Source: Cellulomonadaceae bacterium (GTDB taxonomy: Bacteria; Actinomycetota; Actinomycetes; Actinomycetales; Cellulomonadaceae). From it: a stretch of DNA of 64,000 nt. The position numbers and the translations under genes were made by a program. The stretch spans positions 1 through 64,000 of the forward strand of contig JAIRQO010000011.1 in assembly GCA_031256435.1 (NCBI GenBank). The letters run 5' to 3'. The notes under the pieces were generated by a model. That model saw only the letters and a list, made by a program, of their open reading frames with translations, did no database searches and was not told where the DNA came from. Of this stretch, positions 40,357-49,786 are shown piece by piece. Within the stretch, counting starts at the first letter, position 1; each line of letters starts with the position of its first letter.

Positions 40357-41885
40357 GAGGCAACCTGCAAGCCGAGGGTGCCCGCAGCGAGTTCATCGCC
40401 GAGTTTCCATAAACCCGAACCGTTGGATGCTTTGACCAGTACCACATCACCATTGTGGAGGGTTTCGTTCAAGATTGCTCGCGCTGCATCCAGATCGGCG
40501 GCTGCCACCGCCTCACCGCCCCAGGAACCTTCCTGTTGGGCGGCGTCAAACATGGGTGCCGCACCCGGACCCACCACAATCAGTTTCTTGATTCCGAGCC
40601 TCACGGCAAGCCGGCCCATCTTCTCGTGACCGGCGCGTTGATCCTCGCCCAGTTCCAGCATCTCCCCCAGCACGGCAACGCTGCGGCGCTCCCGCCCGGC
40701 AACGATGGCCAGCGACTTCAGCGCTGCCCCCATGGATTCCGGGTTGGCGTTGTAGGCGTCATCAATGACCGTGATGCCATCGGGACGTTCCGTGACCGCC
40801 ATGCGGTGCGGACTCATCTCCGTGATGGCACCGAGCCGTGCGCACACCGTCAGCGGCGGAATGCCCACTAGCATGGCGGCGGTGGCGGCGGCCAGGGCGT
40901 TGGACACGTGGTGCTCGCCCACAATGGTCAGTTGCACGGGATACCGTTGATCGGCAATCACGGCCATCATGGTGGAGATTCCGGAGCCCGGAGTCACCCG
41001 GGAGGTGTTCACAATTTTCTCGGCCACGGCGGCCTTGATACGCATGGTGAACGCGGCCCTTCCCAGTGCGTCCACGGTGATATCCTCGGCGCGAATGTCA
41101 GCCTCTTCGGCGCGCCCAAAGGTGATGACGCGCTGATCAGGCCCGGTCACACGCGAGGCCATGGCCGCCACGCGGTGGTCATCGGCGTTGAGCACGCCCA
41201 CACCATCCGGCACCAACTCGGCCAACATCTCCGCCTTGGCGTTCGCGATGCCCTCGCGGGAGCCGAACCCTTCCATGTGCGCCGTTCCCACCCGCAGCAC
41301 GATGCCCACGTTGGGCGGGGCTATTTGGGCCAGGTACGTGATGTTCCCGGGGCGGTCCGCGCCCATCTCAAAGTCACAGAATTGCGTGTTCTCATCCACG
41401 GTGAGAACCGTCAGCGGCATGCCGATCTCGTTGTTGAAACTACCTATGGGCGCGATGGTCTCGCCACCGAATCCGTCATCACCAGTGCGGATCAACTGGG
41501 CAATGAGATCCTTGGTGGTGGTTTTCCCCACGGAACCGGTGGTGGCAATCACGCGCAGGTTGGGGTTCTTGGCGCGCACTTCCGCCAGCACAAACCGGGC
41601 AAGGTCCCCCAGGGCCGCCTGAACATCGGCCACCACCACCGTGGGAAGAGGGCCGTTTTCCCCGGCGAGTTCCCGGGCGGCGAGTACCAACGTGGCGCCA
41701 TCAGCCAGAGCACCTTCAGCAAAATCAGCACCATCGGCGTGTTCCCCCGGAAGGGCGACGAATAAGGCGCCTGCCACCACCTTGCGTGAGTCCACCACCA
41801 CGGGTCCCGTCACCAGAACCTCGGGAGCTGCGTTGAGTTGGCCGTTGACGGCATCAGCCACCTGCCGGGCAGTCAGGGTGATCAC
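40353..41885 (-). CDS. murF: UDP-MurNAc-tripeptide--D-alanyl-D-alanine ligase
   Basis: A 510-residue Mur ligase that adds D-Ala-D-Ala. [15 protein letters not shown], the ATP site [10 protein letters not shown] and N-A-N-P-E-S-M are visible. It lies between murE (44-bp gap) and mraY (overlap). Confidence 0.96.
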   Translation of the reverse strand: MITLTARQVADAVNGQLNAAPEVLVTGPVVVDSRKVVAGALFVALPGEHADGADFAEGALADGATLVLAARELAGENGPLPTVVVADVQAALGDLARFVLAEVRAKNPNLRVIATTGSVGKTTTKDLIAQLIRTGDDGFGGETIAPIGSFNNEIGMPLTVLTVDENTQFCDFEMGADRPGNITYLAQIAPPNVGIVLRVGTAHMEGFGSREGIANAKAEMLAELVPDGVGVLNADDHRVAAMASRVTGPDQRVITFGRAEEADIRAEDITVDALGRAAFTMRIKAAVAEKIVNTSRVTPGSGISTMMAVIADQRYPVQLTIVGEHHVSNALAAATAAMLVGIPPLTVCARLGAITEMSPHRMAVTERPDGITVIDDAYNANPESMGAALKSLAIVAGRERRSVAVLGEMLELGEDQRAGHEKMGRLAVRLGIKKLIVVGPGAAPMFDAAQQEGSWGGEAVAAADLDAARAILNETLHNGDVVLVKASNGSGLWKLGDELAAGTLGLQVAS

Positions 41886-41929
41886 ATCAGTCTCCTTTGT
41901 GGACGTCTCTTGTTGACCTTCAGCGGCCT

Positions 41930-43612
41930 CTAGTTACCAGTGTCTCGCGCGCGGAGGGAAATTGCCGCACGTACTTCATCCCGGTCATCCAAAGCGTTAT
42001 TCACACCCGCCACTTCCTGGACGGTTTCATGCCCGCGTCCGGCAATCAGCACGGTGTCTCCGGGCTTCGCCTGCGCCACGGCCCACCGGATAGCCTCCCG
42101 GCGGTCCGCTATTTCATGCAGTTCCACGCCTGACTCCCGCCCAGTCCCCGGCACGCCATCTAGTGCTTCCTGCGCTCCGGCCAGCACGGCGGCCCGTATC
42201 ACTGCGGGGTCCTCCGAATGGGGATCGTCGTCCGTGATGATGACTACATCGGCGCGCTGCACCGCAGCGGCTCCCATGGCGGGGCGCTTTCCGGCATCGC
42301 GATCACCCGCGGACCCAAAAGCGCAGATCAGGCGTCCCGTGGTGGCCTCGCGCAGGGCATCAAGAGCCAGCGCCAGCGCCTCGGTGTTGTGCGCAAAATC
42401 CACAATGACGCAGGGCGTGGTGTCATTGCCCGGTTCAATGACTTCCATGCGGCCGGGAACCACGGCGGTGACTCCCCCGGTCTCTTTCAGAGCAGCGGCG
42501 AGCTCCTCCACGGAGACTCCGCTTTCCAGCGTCATCACCAACGCCAGCGCCGCATTGGATACGTTGAAGTCACCAGGGAGGCTGGTGGACGTGGGAAGCG
42601 TGCGTCCGTCACGATGCACCAGCGTGAAATCCGAGCCAGCCGGATAGTGTGTGACCTCCGTGATGGTCCAGTCTGCGGCGCTGGTTTCATCAGGTTTCTC
42701 GGCATCGCCGGTGTTCGCCCCATCACTCACAGCGGGATCCGTCTTGATGGTCACCACCGGAACTGTGGCTTCCGCGGCGAGTTTAACCCCCCACTCGTCG
42801 TCAATCATGATGACGCCGCGCCGTGAATGCTCGGGAGTGAACAGGATCTTCTTGGCCTCAAAATACCCGTCCATGGTCTTGTGGAAATCCAAGTGATCCT
42901 GCGTCAAATTGGTGAATCCGGCCACGTCAAAGGTGATGCCGTCCACGCGATGCAAGGCCAACGCGTGGGAGGACACCTCCATGGCCAGGCCGGTCACGCC
43001 GTCCTCCACCATGGCGGCAAAAAGGGCCTGGAGATCCGCCGCCTCCGGCGTGGTGAGTTTGGAGGCCAGCACCCGGTCCCCAGACCTCATCAGCACGGTC
43101 CCAATGAGTCCCGGCGTCACGCCGCGAGCCCGCATGAGCGCATCAAGCATGAACGCCGTGGTGGTTTTCCCGTTGGTTCCCGTAATAGCAAAGGACGTCA
43201 ACTGTTCAGCAGGCTGCCCGTACACCGCTGCGGCAATGGGGCCCAGGTGGGCGCGCGGGTCCTCGTCCACCAGGACAGGAACCTCGGAACCCCGACCGAA
43301 TCCGCCCGCAGCCAACCGCTCCGCAGCCAACCGCTCCGCGGCAATCAAATCCGCTCCCGCTTGGTCCGTCAAAATGGCCACAGCGCCACGCTTGACGGCG
43401 TCCGCCGCAAAACTGGCTCCGTGAGAACGTGCCCCAGGCAGGGCCACAAACAGGCTGCCGGGCGTGCATTCGCGGTTGTCTGACGCCACGGAACTCACAG
43501 CGGGGGCATCCGGGAACCCGGGGATGGGTCTCGCGAGAGCGTGCTGGGGGCCGAGGCGCGTTTCTGTCATGTCATAGACCTTAGCGGGGAGGGAGGACAT
43601 GACGCGGCACAA
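41930..43612 (-). CDS. murE: UDP-MurNAc-dipeptide:diamino acid ligase MurE
   Basis: A 560-residue Mur ligase that adds the third residue of the stem peptide. The uridine site (D-N-R-E-C-T-P-G-S-L-F-V-A-L-P-G), ATP site G-T-N-G-K-T-T-T-A-F and D-F-A-H-N-T-E-A-L are visible. The substrate-determining motif reads D-D-P-H-S-E-D-P instead of the D-N-P-R of meso-DAP ligases, so lysine or ornithine is the likelier substrate (inference). A small duplicated segment (A-A-E-R-L twice) lies near residue 90. Confidence 0.94.
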   Translation of the reverse strand: MCRVMSSLPAKVYDMTETRLGPQHALARPIPGFPDAPAVSSVASDNRECTPGSLFVALPGARSHGASFAADAVKRGAVAILTDQAGADLIAAERLAAERLAAGGFGRGSEVPVLVDEDPRAHLGPIAAAVYGQPAEQLTSFAITGTNGKTTTAFMLDALMRARGVTPGLIGTVLMRSGDRVLASKLTTPEAADLQALFAAMVEDGVTGLAMEVSSHALALHRVDGITFDVAGFTNLTQDHLDFHKTMDGYFEAKKILFTPEHSRRGVIMIDDEWGVKLAAEATVPVVTIKTDPAVSDGANTGDAEKPDETSAADWTITEVTHYPAGSDFTLVHRDGRTLPTSTSLPGDFNVSNAALALVMTLESGVSVEELAAALKETGGVTAVVPGRMEVIEPGNDTTPCVIVDFAHNTEALALALDALREATTGRLICAFGSAGDRDAGKRPAMGAAAVQRADVVIITDDDPHSEDPAVIRAAVLAGAQEALDGVPGTGRESGVELHEIADRREAIRWAVAQAKPGDTVLIAGRGHETVQEVAGVNNALDDRDEVRAAISLRARDTGN

Positions 43613-43660
43613 CTCCCCCGGTGTGACCGCGTGGTGTGAAGGCTGACATGGACGCTCCGC

Positions 43661-45697
43661 CTACCAATGAATGGGGTAACTGGCCGTAGCGGGGGCACTC
43701 GGCTGCAAGCCAAATTTCTGGATCACAAAGCCCATGACCTCGCGGAACACCGGACCTGCCACCACACCACCCCACGGGGAGGTGCGTGAATTCTTCACAA
43801 ACACGGACACCGTGAAACGAGGATTATCTGCGGGCGCCACGCCGATGAACGAGGACATCAACCCCTTGCGTCCCGCATCCCACACCTCGGCGGTGGCCGT
43901 CTTTCCGGACACGCGGTAACCGGGGATGGCGGCCATGGTGGCTGTACCGTCCGTGGTCACCGTTTCCATCATTCCCAAGAGGGTGGTGGCCGTATCTTCG
44001 TCGATCACGCGCGAACCTTCCACGGGCTTGACGGGTGTCACCCGGTCCGAACCCGCCTCCCGCGTGCCAAGAATCAGGGACACCGGCACGGACACGCCAC
44101 CGTTAGCAATGGTGGAAAACACGTTGGTGGCCTGCACAGCGTTCACGGTCATGGCCTGCCCAAAGGTGACGGCATAGCGCGTGCGCCCATCCCATCGGTC
44201 CAGCGGAAGAACTTGCCCGCGCGCCTCGCCAGGGAGGTCCAGCCCGGTGTATTCCCCCAGGCCAAAGGCCTTCAGGTAATCGTATTGCACGGCGGGAGGC
44301 ACCTTCTCGCCAATCTGTACCGTTCCCGTGTTCGACGATTTTGCCAGCACTCCAGCAGTAGTCAAATGTTGTGTTCCGTAGTCCACGGCGTCTTTGAACT
44401 CTTGCCCGTTGGGCGTGGTGAACTTGAACGGCGTGACAAAGGGCGTTCCCGGTGTGACGGCGCCGAGTTCCAGCGCAGCGGCCACCGTGATGGCCTTCCC
44501 GGTGGAGCCAGGCTCAAAGGTGTCCTGAACGGCCCGCGAACCTTGGGCCACCGCAGCGCTACTGCGATCATTGGGGTCCGGGGAGTTGGAATCTGCCAGT
44601 GCGAGCAACTGCCCGGTCTCGTTGTCCTTGACAATGACAATGGCGTAATCGGCACTGGTGCGCTTCTTGGCGGCGTCCGCCTCCTGCTGCGCCTTCCACT
44701 GAATGTCATGATCAATGGTCAGCAACACGTCCCCGCCGGGTGACGCGGTGGATTGCTTTCCACCCAGGCCAGCAATGGGAACGCCGTCACGTCCGCGCTC
44801 AAAGGTTTCCACGCCGTTGGTCCCGGAGAGGAGATCATTAAACTTGCGCTCCATCCCGCCTTGACCCACCTGCTCGTGGTCAACAAATCCCAACAGAGGC
44901 GAGGCCACGGTGTTGGCCGGATACGTCCGGGTGGAGGTCATCTCGGCCCGAATGTACGCGGAGAGGCCCAGCGCGGCAATGGCACGTTGCTGTTCCGGTT
45001 CCACCCCTTTGGCAAGCACCACGTAGCGTTCCTCGCCGTTGATTTGGGCGGCAAGTTCTGCTTTGTCCACGCCGAGGATGGGCGCCATCAGTTGGGCCAC
45101 GCCGAGCGCGCCATCGGCCACGGGGCTGCCCTCGTGGTCCTCGCGGCCACGGCCTCGGAAATCGACGATGGCCCCTGGGTCTGCGGACAGGGTGTACCGG
45201 TCCAAAGACGTGGCGAGTACCACGCCGTTGCGGTCCAGTATCTCGCCACGGTGCGCTGGGGATACCACGGTGACGGTCCGCGCTGCCGTGGCTTCTGCCG
45301 CGAGCGCCGGGGCCTGGATCACCTGAATCTGCACCAGGCGCGCCACAAACACGGTGACCACAATCGCCGCGATGACGGTCAGCCACTTCTGCCGTTTCAC
45401 AGGAGAAGCGGGTTGCGGACCGGAGCGCCGCACCGGGCGCGCCACGGCACCGCCGCGCGAGGTAGTGGTCATGGTGCGTGACGATGACGGTGTTGGTGTT
45501 GAGGTGCGCCGCGACGACGATAGTGAGGACGTGCGCGAGGTAGACCGCGGCGCCTGCTTGGGCAGGCCGCGAGGTTTCTGAGTTTGGCGCGGCGAGGCGC
45601 CCTTGTTGGAGGCGCTGCTGCTGGGCGCGCGCTTCACCGAGGTAGAGGCAGGGCGAGAGCCGGAGCCGGAGCGGGGAGGTGCGGACGTGCGTGCCAT
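43661..45697 (-). CDS. ftsI: septal transpeptidase FtsI (class B PBP)
   Basis: A 678-residue division-specific penicillin-binding protein. A 100-residue Ser/Arg/Pro-rich cytoplasmic tail precedes one membrane helix (W-L-T-V-I-A-A-I-V-V-T-V-F-V-A); the dimerisation domain has R-G-E-I-L-D-R-N-G. The transpeptidase motifs are S-T-G-K (E-P-G-S-T-G-K), S-S-N (K-S-S-N-T-G) and K-T-A (S-G-K-T-A-T-A-E). Its start overlaps the ftsL stop. Confidence 0.96.
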   Translation of the reverse strand: MARTSAPPRSGSGSRPASTSVKRAPSSSASNKGASPRQTQKPRGLPKQAPRSTSRTSSLSSSRRTSTPTPSSSRTMTTTSRGGAVARPVRRSGPQPASPVKRQKWLTVIAAIVVTVFVARLVQIQVIQAPALAAEATAARTVTVVSPAHRGEILDRNGVVLATSLDRYTLSADPGAIVDFRGRGREDHEGSPVADGALGVAQLMAPILGVDKAELAAQINGEERYVVLAKGVEPEQQRAIAALGLSAYIRAEMTSTRTYPANTVASPLLGFVDHEQVGQGGMERKFNDLLSGTNGVETFERGRDGVPIAGLGGKQSTASPGGDVLLTIDHDIQWKAQQEADAAKKRTSADYAIVIVKDNETGQLLALADSNSPDPNDRSSAAVAQGSRAVQDTFEPGSTGKAITVAAALELGAVTPGTPFVTPFKFTTPNGQEFKDAVDYGTQHLTTAGVLAKSSNTGTVQIGEKVPPAVQYDYLKAFGLGEYTGLDLPGEARGQVLPLDRWDGRTRYAVTFGQAMTVNAVQATNVFSTIANGGVSVPVSLILGTREAGSDRVTPVKPVEGSRVIDEDTATTLLGMMETVTTDGTATMAAIPGYRVSGKTATAEVWDAGRKGLMSSFIGVAPADNPRFTVSVFVKNSRTSPWGGVVAGPVFREVMGFVIQKFGLQPSAPATASYPIHW

Positions 45698-46167
45698 CAG
45701 CGTCCCCCATCCTCAGCAGCGCGAGCCTCCGCAGCACGCTGGGCAGCCTCCGCAGCAATCGCTCCCGACGCCTTGGAAATGTTCAGGATCTTGGGGTTCT
45801 CCGCAGGAACCATGCCAATGTCCATGGCGCGCTCAGAGAGTCCCGCTTCCGCTTGACGCAACTGCTGGATGTACATCTGGGCGTCCTGCTGCGTTTTGTT
45901 GACCTCACTGGTGAGGCGAGCCGCCTCATACGCCCCAGAAGCCATCTGCGTGTTGACAATCAGCACGGCCACCAGGGACGCCACCAGAATTGCCGCGCAC
46001 AGCACCAGGAACGGCGCACCGGAGCGAGCATTCAGCGGGGCTTTGATGACGGAGAAACGGGCGGCGCGCTCGGCCTTCCCACCCTGGATGGCTGTCAGCG
46101 TGGGACGCGAGTTCTTCGCGGCAGGCTTGCGCGGCGCGGGGGTGGCAATGGCTCGTACGGCGCTCAT
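45697..46167 (-). CDS. ftsL: FtsL-like cell division protein
   Basis: A 156-residue bitopic protein: basic cytoplasmic part, membrane helix ([15 protein letters not shown]) near residues 53-70, and an extracytoplasmic coiled coil. Sequence identity of FtsL proteins is low, so the call rests on size, topology and position between rsmH and ftsI, with overlaps at both ends. A divisome role is inferred. Confidence 0.8.
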   Translation of the reverse strand: MSAVRAIATPAPRKPAAKNSRPTLTAIQGGKAERAARFSVIKAPLNARSGAPFLVLCAAILVASLVAVLIVNTQMASGAYEAARLTSEVNKTQQDAQMYIQQLRQAEAGLSERAMDIGMVPAENPKILNISKASGAIAAEAAQRAAEARAAEDGGR

Positions 46168-47183
46168 CTTCTCAGTTCCTGACGTGATCGTTGCTTCATG
46201 TGGTCCGGAGTGGGGCGCAACCGCTCTACGGCGCGGAGGCGGACGGAGGTGGACCGGGGGTTGGTGCGTTGCTCTGTTTCATCGGCTCGTTCCGCTCCGT
46301 GGGTCAGCGCGCGGAGGTACGGGCGGTGGGTCTGAGGTTCTATGGGGAGATCCGGGGGTGCTGAGGATGTAGTCCCGCGCGCAAACTCACGTTTCACCAT
46401 GCGATCTTCCAAGGACTGGTACGCCTCCACCACCATCCGGCCCTGGACGGCAAGGGACTCGATGGCGCTCGGAATGGCCACGCGAAGATCGTCGAGCTCT
46501 CCGTTGACCTCAATCCGCAGGGCCTGGAACGTCCGCTTGCAGGGGTTGCCGCCCGTGGCGCGGGCTGCCGCCGGGATGGCGTTCTTGACGGTCTCGGCGA
46601 GGTCGGCCGTGCGGGTCCACGAGGTGGATTCCCTGCGACGAACGATGGCGCGGGCAATGCGCTGCGCAAACCGTTCTTCTCCGTAGTCCCTGAGAATCCG
46701 GGTTAGCGCTTTTTCGTCGTACGTGTTGAGGATGTCCGCTGCCGTGATGCCGCCGGAGGTGTCCATGCGCATGTCAAGCGGGGCGTCCTGGGAGTAGGAG
46801 AAGCCGCGTTCCGGTTCATCCAGTTGGAGCGAACTGACGCCGAGGTCCAGCAGGATTCCTTGGGCGGACGTGATGCCGAGTTCGGTGAGGACCTCCGGGA
46901 CTTCGCTGTAGGTGGCGTGGACGGGTGTGAAGCGGTCACCGAAGGGGCGCAGGCGTTCGCTGGCGAGGGCGAGCGCTTGGGGATCGCGGTCAATGCCGAT
47001 CACGCGCGCCGGGGTCTGCGTGAGGATGCCTTCGCTATGGCCGCCCATGCCGAGCGTGCCGTCAATGCACACGGCCTGGGGGGCGGTGAGCGCGGGGGCG
47101 AGGAGGTCAAGGCAGCGTTGGAAAAGGACGGGAACGTGACGGTCCGCCGTGGTGGGGTGCGTTGGTGTTTGCTGCGTGCTCAC
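46164..47183 (-). CDS. rsmH: 16S rRNA m4C1402 methyltransferase RsmH (MraW)
   Basis: A 339-residue SAM-dependent methyltransferase. The N-terminal H-V-P-V-L motif, SAM site [20 protein letters not shown] and the [11 protein letters not shown] motif are visible. The GTG start at 47183 is preceded by AAAGGAGG. It lies downstream of mraZ with a 216-bp gap. Confidence 0.96.
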   Translation of the reverse strand: MSTQQTPTHPTTADRHVPVLFQRCLDLLAPALTAPQAVCIDGTLGMGGHSEGILTQTPARVIGIDRDPQALALASERLRPFGDRFTPVHATYSEVPEVLTELGITSAQGILLDLGVSSLQLDEPERGFSYSQDAPLDMRMDTSGGITAADILNTYDEKALTRILRDYGEERFAQRIARAIVRRRESTSWTRTADLAETVKNAIPAAARATGGNPCKRTFQALRIEVNGELDDLRVAIPSAIESLAVQGRMVVEAYQSLEDRMVKREFARGTTSSAPPDLPIEPQTHRPYLRALTHGAERADETEQRTNPRSTSVRLRAVERLRPTPDHMKQRSRQELRR

Positions 47184-47399
47184 GATTCCTCCTTTCCAAC
47201 CTGTGTTCGAATTGTTACGGATGCAACTCCGCCCGATCAGGTCCCGCCGCTGGGCCAGATACCGGGGAAGTGCATCTGGTCAAGCAGGCGAGGCCTCATC
47301 GGGCGAATCGCTAGGGCTATGAAGTTGTGGGTTTCGCTTCCCGGCTGGGGTTTGGCTGGGAGGCGGGTTGTTGTCGGGCTGACGGCCCGGGTTGAGCGG

Positions 47400-47861
47400 C
47401 TAGAAGCCGAGCGACGGAAGGACGGGATCCTCCGTCTCGGAATAGGCCTCCTCTTGGTTGGCCAGGTAGGTGGTCCAGGTGGTGCTATCCCAGAGTTCCA
47501 CGCGGGTGCCGAGGCCAATCACGGCAACGTCCCTGTCCAAACCGGCGTATTCGCGCAGGTGGGGCGGGATGACGATGCGGCCCTGCTTGTCCGGGGTGTC
47601 ATCACTGGCACCAGCAAGGAACACGCGGAGGTAATCGCGAGTGCGACGATCCGTGGACGGCGCCTTCTGAATCTGCTCATACATGCGGGAGAACTCGTCC
47701 ATGGGGAGCATGAGGAGGCAGCGCTCCTGGCCGCGGGTGAGAACCAGACCGCTTGCCAGGCGCGGGCGGAACTTGGATGGGAGGATCAGGCGGCCTTTTT
47801 CGTCGAGCTTTGGAGTGTAGGTACCCAAAAGGAGGCCTCCACTTAACAGGGTTTCACCCAT
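47400..47861 (-). CDS. mraZ: transcriptional regulator MraZ
   Basis: A 153-residue protein with two SpoVT/AbrB-type repeats: [16 protein letters not shown] and [10 protein letters not shown]. It binds direct repeats upstream of its own operon and tunes dcw expression. I chose ATG 47861, with AGGAGGT at 7 nt; the frame to 47954 extends through the MraZ-box region. Confidence 0.95.
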   Translation of the reverse strand: MGETLLSGGLLLGTYTPKLDEKGRLILPSKFRPRLASGLVLTRGQERCLLMLPMDEFSRMYEQIQKAPSTDRRTRDYLRVFLAGASDDTPDKQGRIVIPPHLREYAGLDRDVAVIGLGTRVELWDSTTWTTYLANQEEAYSETEDPVLPSLGF

Positions 47862-47889
47862 GGGGCACACCTCCTTCACATCCAGTGCG

Positions 47890-47915
47890 CTCCACGCTAC
47901 TCCACTTTGCTCCAC
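47890..47915 (-). promoter_or_regulatory. MraZ-box direct repeats
   Basis: GTGGAG on the minus strand occurs at 47890-47895, 47900-47905 and 47910-47915, exactly 10 bp apart, with a fourth copy at 47941-47946. Evenly spaced short direct repeats upstream of mraZ are the known operator design of this regulator. Confidence 0.75.
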
Positions 47916-48126
47916 TCGGCTACCCTTTTGGGGAAATTTCCTCCACCGTGACATTTCCGTGACCTACGTGGGCTGGGGTGGGCGGGAGGACGTGGGCAGG
48001 GGTGGGCTGGCGCTGCGGGCAGGTTGGATGCACCCTCACCACGCGGTTTGAACCCATCCCGCTCGTCGGGCACCAAGATGCAGAACATCCCACGCACCCT
48101 CACCCCGTCACGCAGCGAATGTGGCC

Positions 48127-48492
48127 CTATGGCTTGTTGGGAACCTCCAAGTCTTGGCGAACAACTGCTACCGCGGCGGGGAGATCGCGGGAGAAGTACC
48201 GCCACAGGAGGTCATGATCCACAATGTCATAGCCGTGGGCCACCACATTTCGGGTAGCGATGATCTGCTCAAGTCCAACAGTGCGGCGGGCTGCCACATA
48301 GGCGCGTGATGCTCGATTCAATGACTCCCCCAACCGCACCGCCAGGGCTTCTGCGGCGAGTTCTGCGGGGTAGTGATCAACGTCCACTTTGCTTCGGATC
48401 GCTGCTTGCGCCTGATCGGCGTGGACTAGGAAGTCTTCCAACGCTCGCACGGTTGCTATTCCGTACTCTTCGGCCACGCGCTCTTTACTCAT
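48127..48492 (-). CDS. hepT: HEPN-domain toxin HepT (type VII TA)
   Basis: A 121-residue HEPN protein with R81-N-V-V-A-H86-G-Y88, an exact R-x4-H-x-Y motif. In characterised HepT toxins the R and H form the RNase site, and the tyrosine is AMPylated by the MntA antitoxin. Its ATG overlaps the upstream mntA stop by 4 nt, so both are made from one transcript. It is the first gene of the accessory island beyond the dcw cluster. Confidence 0.85.
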   Translation of the reverse strand: MSKERVAEEYGIATVRALEDFLVHADQAQAAIRSKVDVDHYPAELAAEALAVRLGESLNRASRAYVAARRTVGLEQIIATRNVVAHGYDIVDHDLLWRYFSRDLPAAVAVVRQDLEVPNKP

Positions 48493-48932
48493 AAGGCCAC
48501 CGCCGTGGTCAGGATCTCCCGCTTGCGCTCGGGAACTGCCCTAGCGGACACCATGTCCACGGAGAACCCGAGCAACTCTTCAAGCCTTTGCCTCGCCTTG
48601 ACAACGGTCAGCATGGTGGCAGCCGGGCCCACGTCATACAGAAAATCAATGTCCGAGGCGGGAGTATCAGCACCCGCAGCCACCGAACCAAAAACCCGCA
48701 CATTGGTCAAGTTGGCTTCGGCCATGATCGCCGCAACGTCCTTTCTGCGGGCACGCAGAATATCAGACGGCCTGCGCATCGAGGCAAGCAATCGTTCGCG
48801 CATCCTCGGCGTGAGAGGCCGTGTACCCGATTCGTACGCCGAGATGTTCGACGATGCCACTCCAGATAAGCCAGCAAGTTGCGCCTGCGTCAATCCAGCC
48901 GCCTGACGCACCTTCCTCAATTCACCATCCAT
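48489..48932 (-). CDS. mntA: MntA-like nucleotidyltransferase antitoxin with N-terminal XRE domain
   Basis: A 147-residue fusion: an XRE helix-turn-helix (residues 1-45, G-L-T-Q-A-Q-L-A and S-N-I-S-A-Y-E-S-G) followed by a minimal nucleotidyltransferase (V-F-G-S82-V with acidic D94-I-D96). Known MntA proteins AMPylate HepT; the added DNA-binding domain suggests the antitoxin also represses its own promoter, which contains a 19-bp palindrome. Confidence 0.85.
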   Translation of the reverse strand: MDGELRKVRQAAGLTQAQLAGLSGVASSNISAYESGTRPLTPRMRERLLASMRRPSDILRARRKDVAAIMAEANLTNVRVFGSVAAGADTPASDIDFLYDVGPAATMLTVVKARQRLEELLGFSVDMVSARAVPERKREILTTAVAL

Positions 48933-48938
48933 GCCACC

Positions 48939-48957
48939 ATGTTATCAGTGATAACAT
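48939..48957. promoter_or_regulatory. 19-bp palindrome operator upstream of mntA
   Basis: ATGTTATCAGTGATAACAT has 9-bp arms around one central base and ends 6 bp before the mntA ATG. It would overlap a -10 region of a leaderless transcript, so binding by the XRE domain would block transcription (inference). Confidence 0.75.
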
Positions 48958-48985
48958 CTCCAATGTCTTGTCACACGCGAGCCCC

Positions 48986-49023
48986 ACCAAGCATTTAGAC
49001 ACACTTCTACCAAGCATTTGGAC
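48986..49023. repeat. two direct repeats ACCAAGCATTTRGAC between the MNT genes
   Basis: Copies at 48986-49000 (A at the variable base) and 49009-49023 (G), 23 bp apart, lie upstream of the second MNT gene. Regularly spaced direct repeats in a promoter region fit an operator for its XRE domain, but this is tentative. Confidence 0.5.
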
Positions 49024-49063
49024 GCCTCCGAACCCTAGCCCTACTACCTGGTAACATTTGTGT

Positions 49064-49591
49064 GTGCATGTCATCACTGAGGCTCGACGAGCGGCTGGAC
49101 TCTCCCAGGCTGACCTCGCCCGCCGCCTCGGGATGCCGAGGCAAAATCTCACCGCCATCGAGGCGGGGAGAAGACCTGCCTCGCAAGCCATGATCGCCCG
49201 TGTCCTTGATGCCACGGGACGCCCCTCAGCAGCGCTGCGTCATCACCGTGACGCCGCCATCGCCATCATTGCTCGACTGGGAGGAACCAACCCCCGAGTC
49301 TTCGGCTCTGTTGCCCGCGGTGAGGACATTCCCGGGAGTGATATTGACCTCCTCGTCGATTACGTTCCAGGGCGAGCGTGGGAGTTCATCACCATTGCCG
49401 ACGAACTTGAGGAACTCCTCGGCTGCGAAGTGGACGTCATCTCCGCTGGTGGATTGCGATCCAGCGATGCCCATATCCTCCGGGATGCGAGGCCGCTGCG
49501 ACCATCACGGACGTCAATAGTCTGTACGGACCAATCGTCACGCAATCCCTCCTTGATCTCGATGAACACCTCGGACTCGCGGCGGATCTGA
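49064..49591 (+). CDS. second XRE-nucleotidyltransferase (MntA-like) with aberrant C-terminal extension
   Basis: About 176 residues. The XRE domain (G-L-S-Q-A-D-L-A-R-R-L-G-M-P-R) precedes a nucleotidyltransferase with V-F-G-S-V-A-R-G and S-D-I-D-L-L. Relatives would stop after I-L-R-D-A-R-P-L (49498); here a CGA replaces the expected TGA at 49499-49501, so translation runs on for about 30 unrelated residues to 49591. Start is GTG 49064 or TTG 49058. The partner toxin is degenerate. Confidence 0.7.
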   Translation: MHVITEARRAAGLSQADLARRLGMPRQNLTAIEAGRRPASQAMIARVLDATGRPSAALRHHRDAAIAIIARLGGTNPRVFGSVARGEDIPGSDIDLLVDYVPGRAWEFITIADELEELLGCEVDVISAGGLRSSDAHILRDARPLRPSRTSIVCTDQSSRNPSLISMNTSDSRRI

Positions 49592-49697
49592 CGGCCATGG
49601 GTGAGGATGCCTTCCAACACGATTGGCTGGTGCAACTCGCCTGCGAAGCGAGCACCTCCCGCGCGTCTACCACGCTGTCAAGCGCGTCATCGGCTGA
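49489..49697 (+). pseudogene. degenerate HepT-like HEPN toxin
   Basis: In the frame of 49489 the sequence reads like a HEPN protein (S-L-L-D-L-D-E-H-L-G-L-A-A-D-L then L-V-Q-L-A-C-E-A), continuing after a frameshift near 49650 as E-H-L-P-R-V-Y-H-A-V-K-R-V-I-G and a stop at 49695. The catalytic R-x4-H part is missing and there is no start codon: GCG at 49498-49500 stands where a GTG is expected. So this is a dead toxin remnant. Confidence 0.6.
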
Positions 49698-49760
49698 TGG
49701 GAGGAGCCATCAACAACCATGGACCGGGTATGTCGATTTCACCCCTCGATGACCCCTAAT

Positions 49761-49780
49761 CTGATAAATCAGAGTACAAT
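49761..49780 (+). promoter_or_regulatory. operator and -10 of the first vapBC pair
   Basis: CTGAT-AA-ATCAG (49761-49772) is a short inverted repeat and TACAAT (49775-49780) a good -10, only 6 bp before the ATG at 49787. This predicts a leaderless transcript repressed by the antitoxin bound between -10 and -35. Confidence 0.6.
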
Positions 49781-49786
49781 GGGAGA

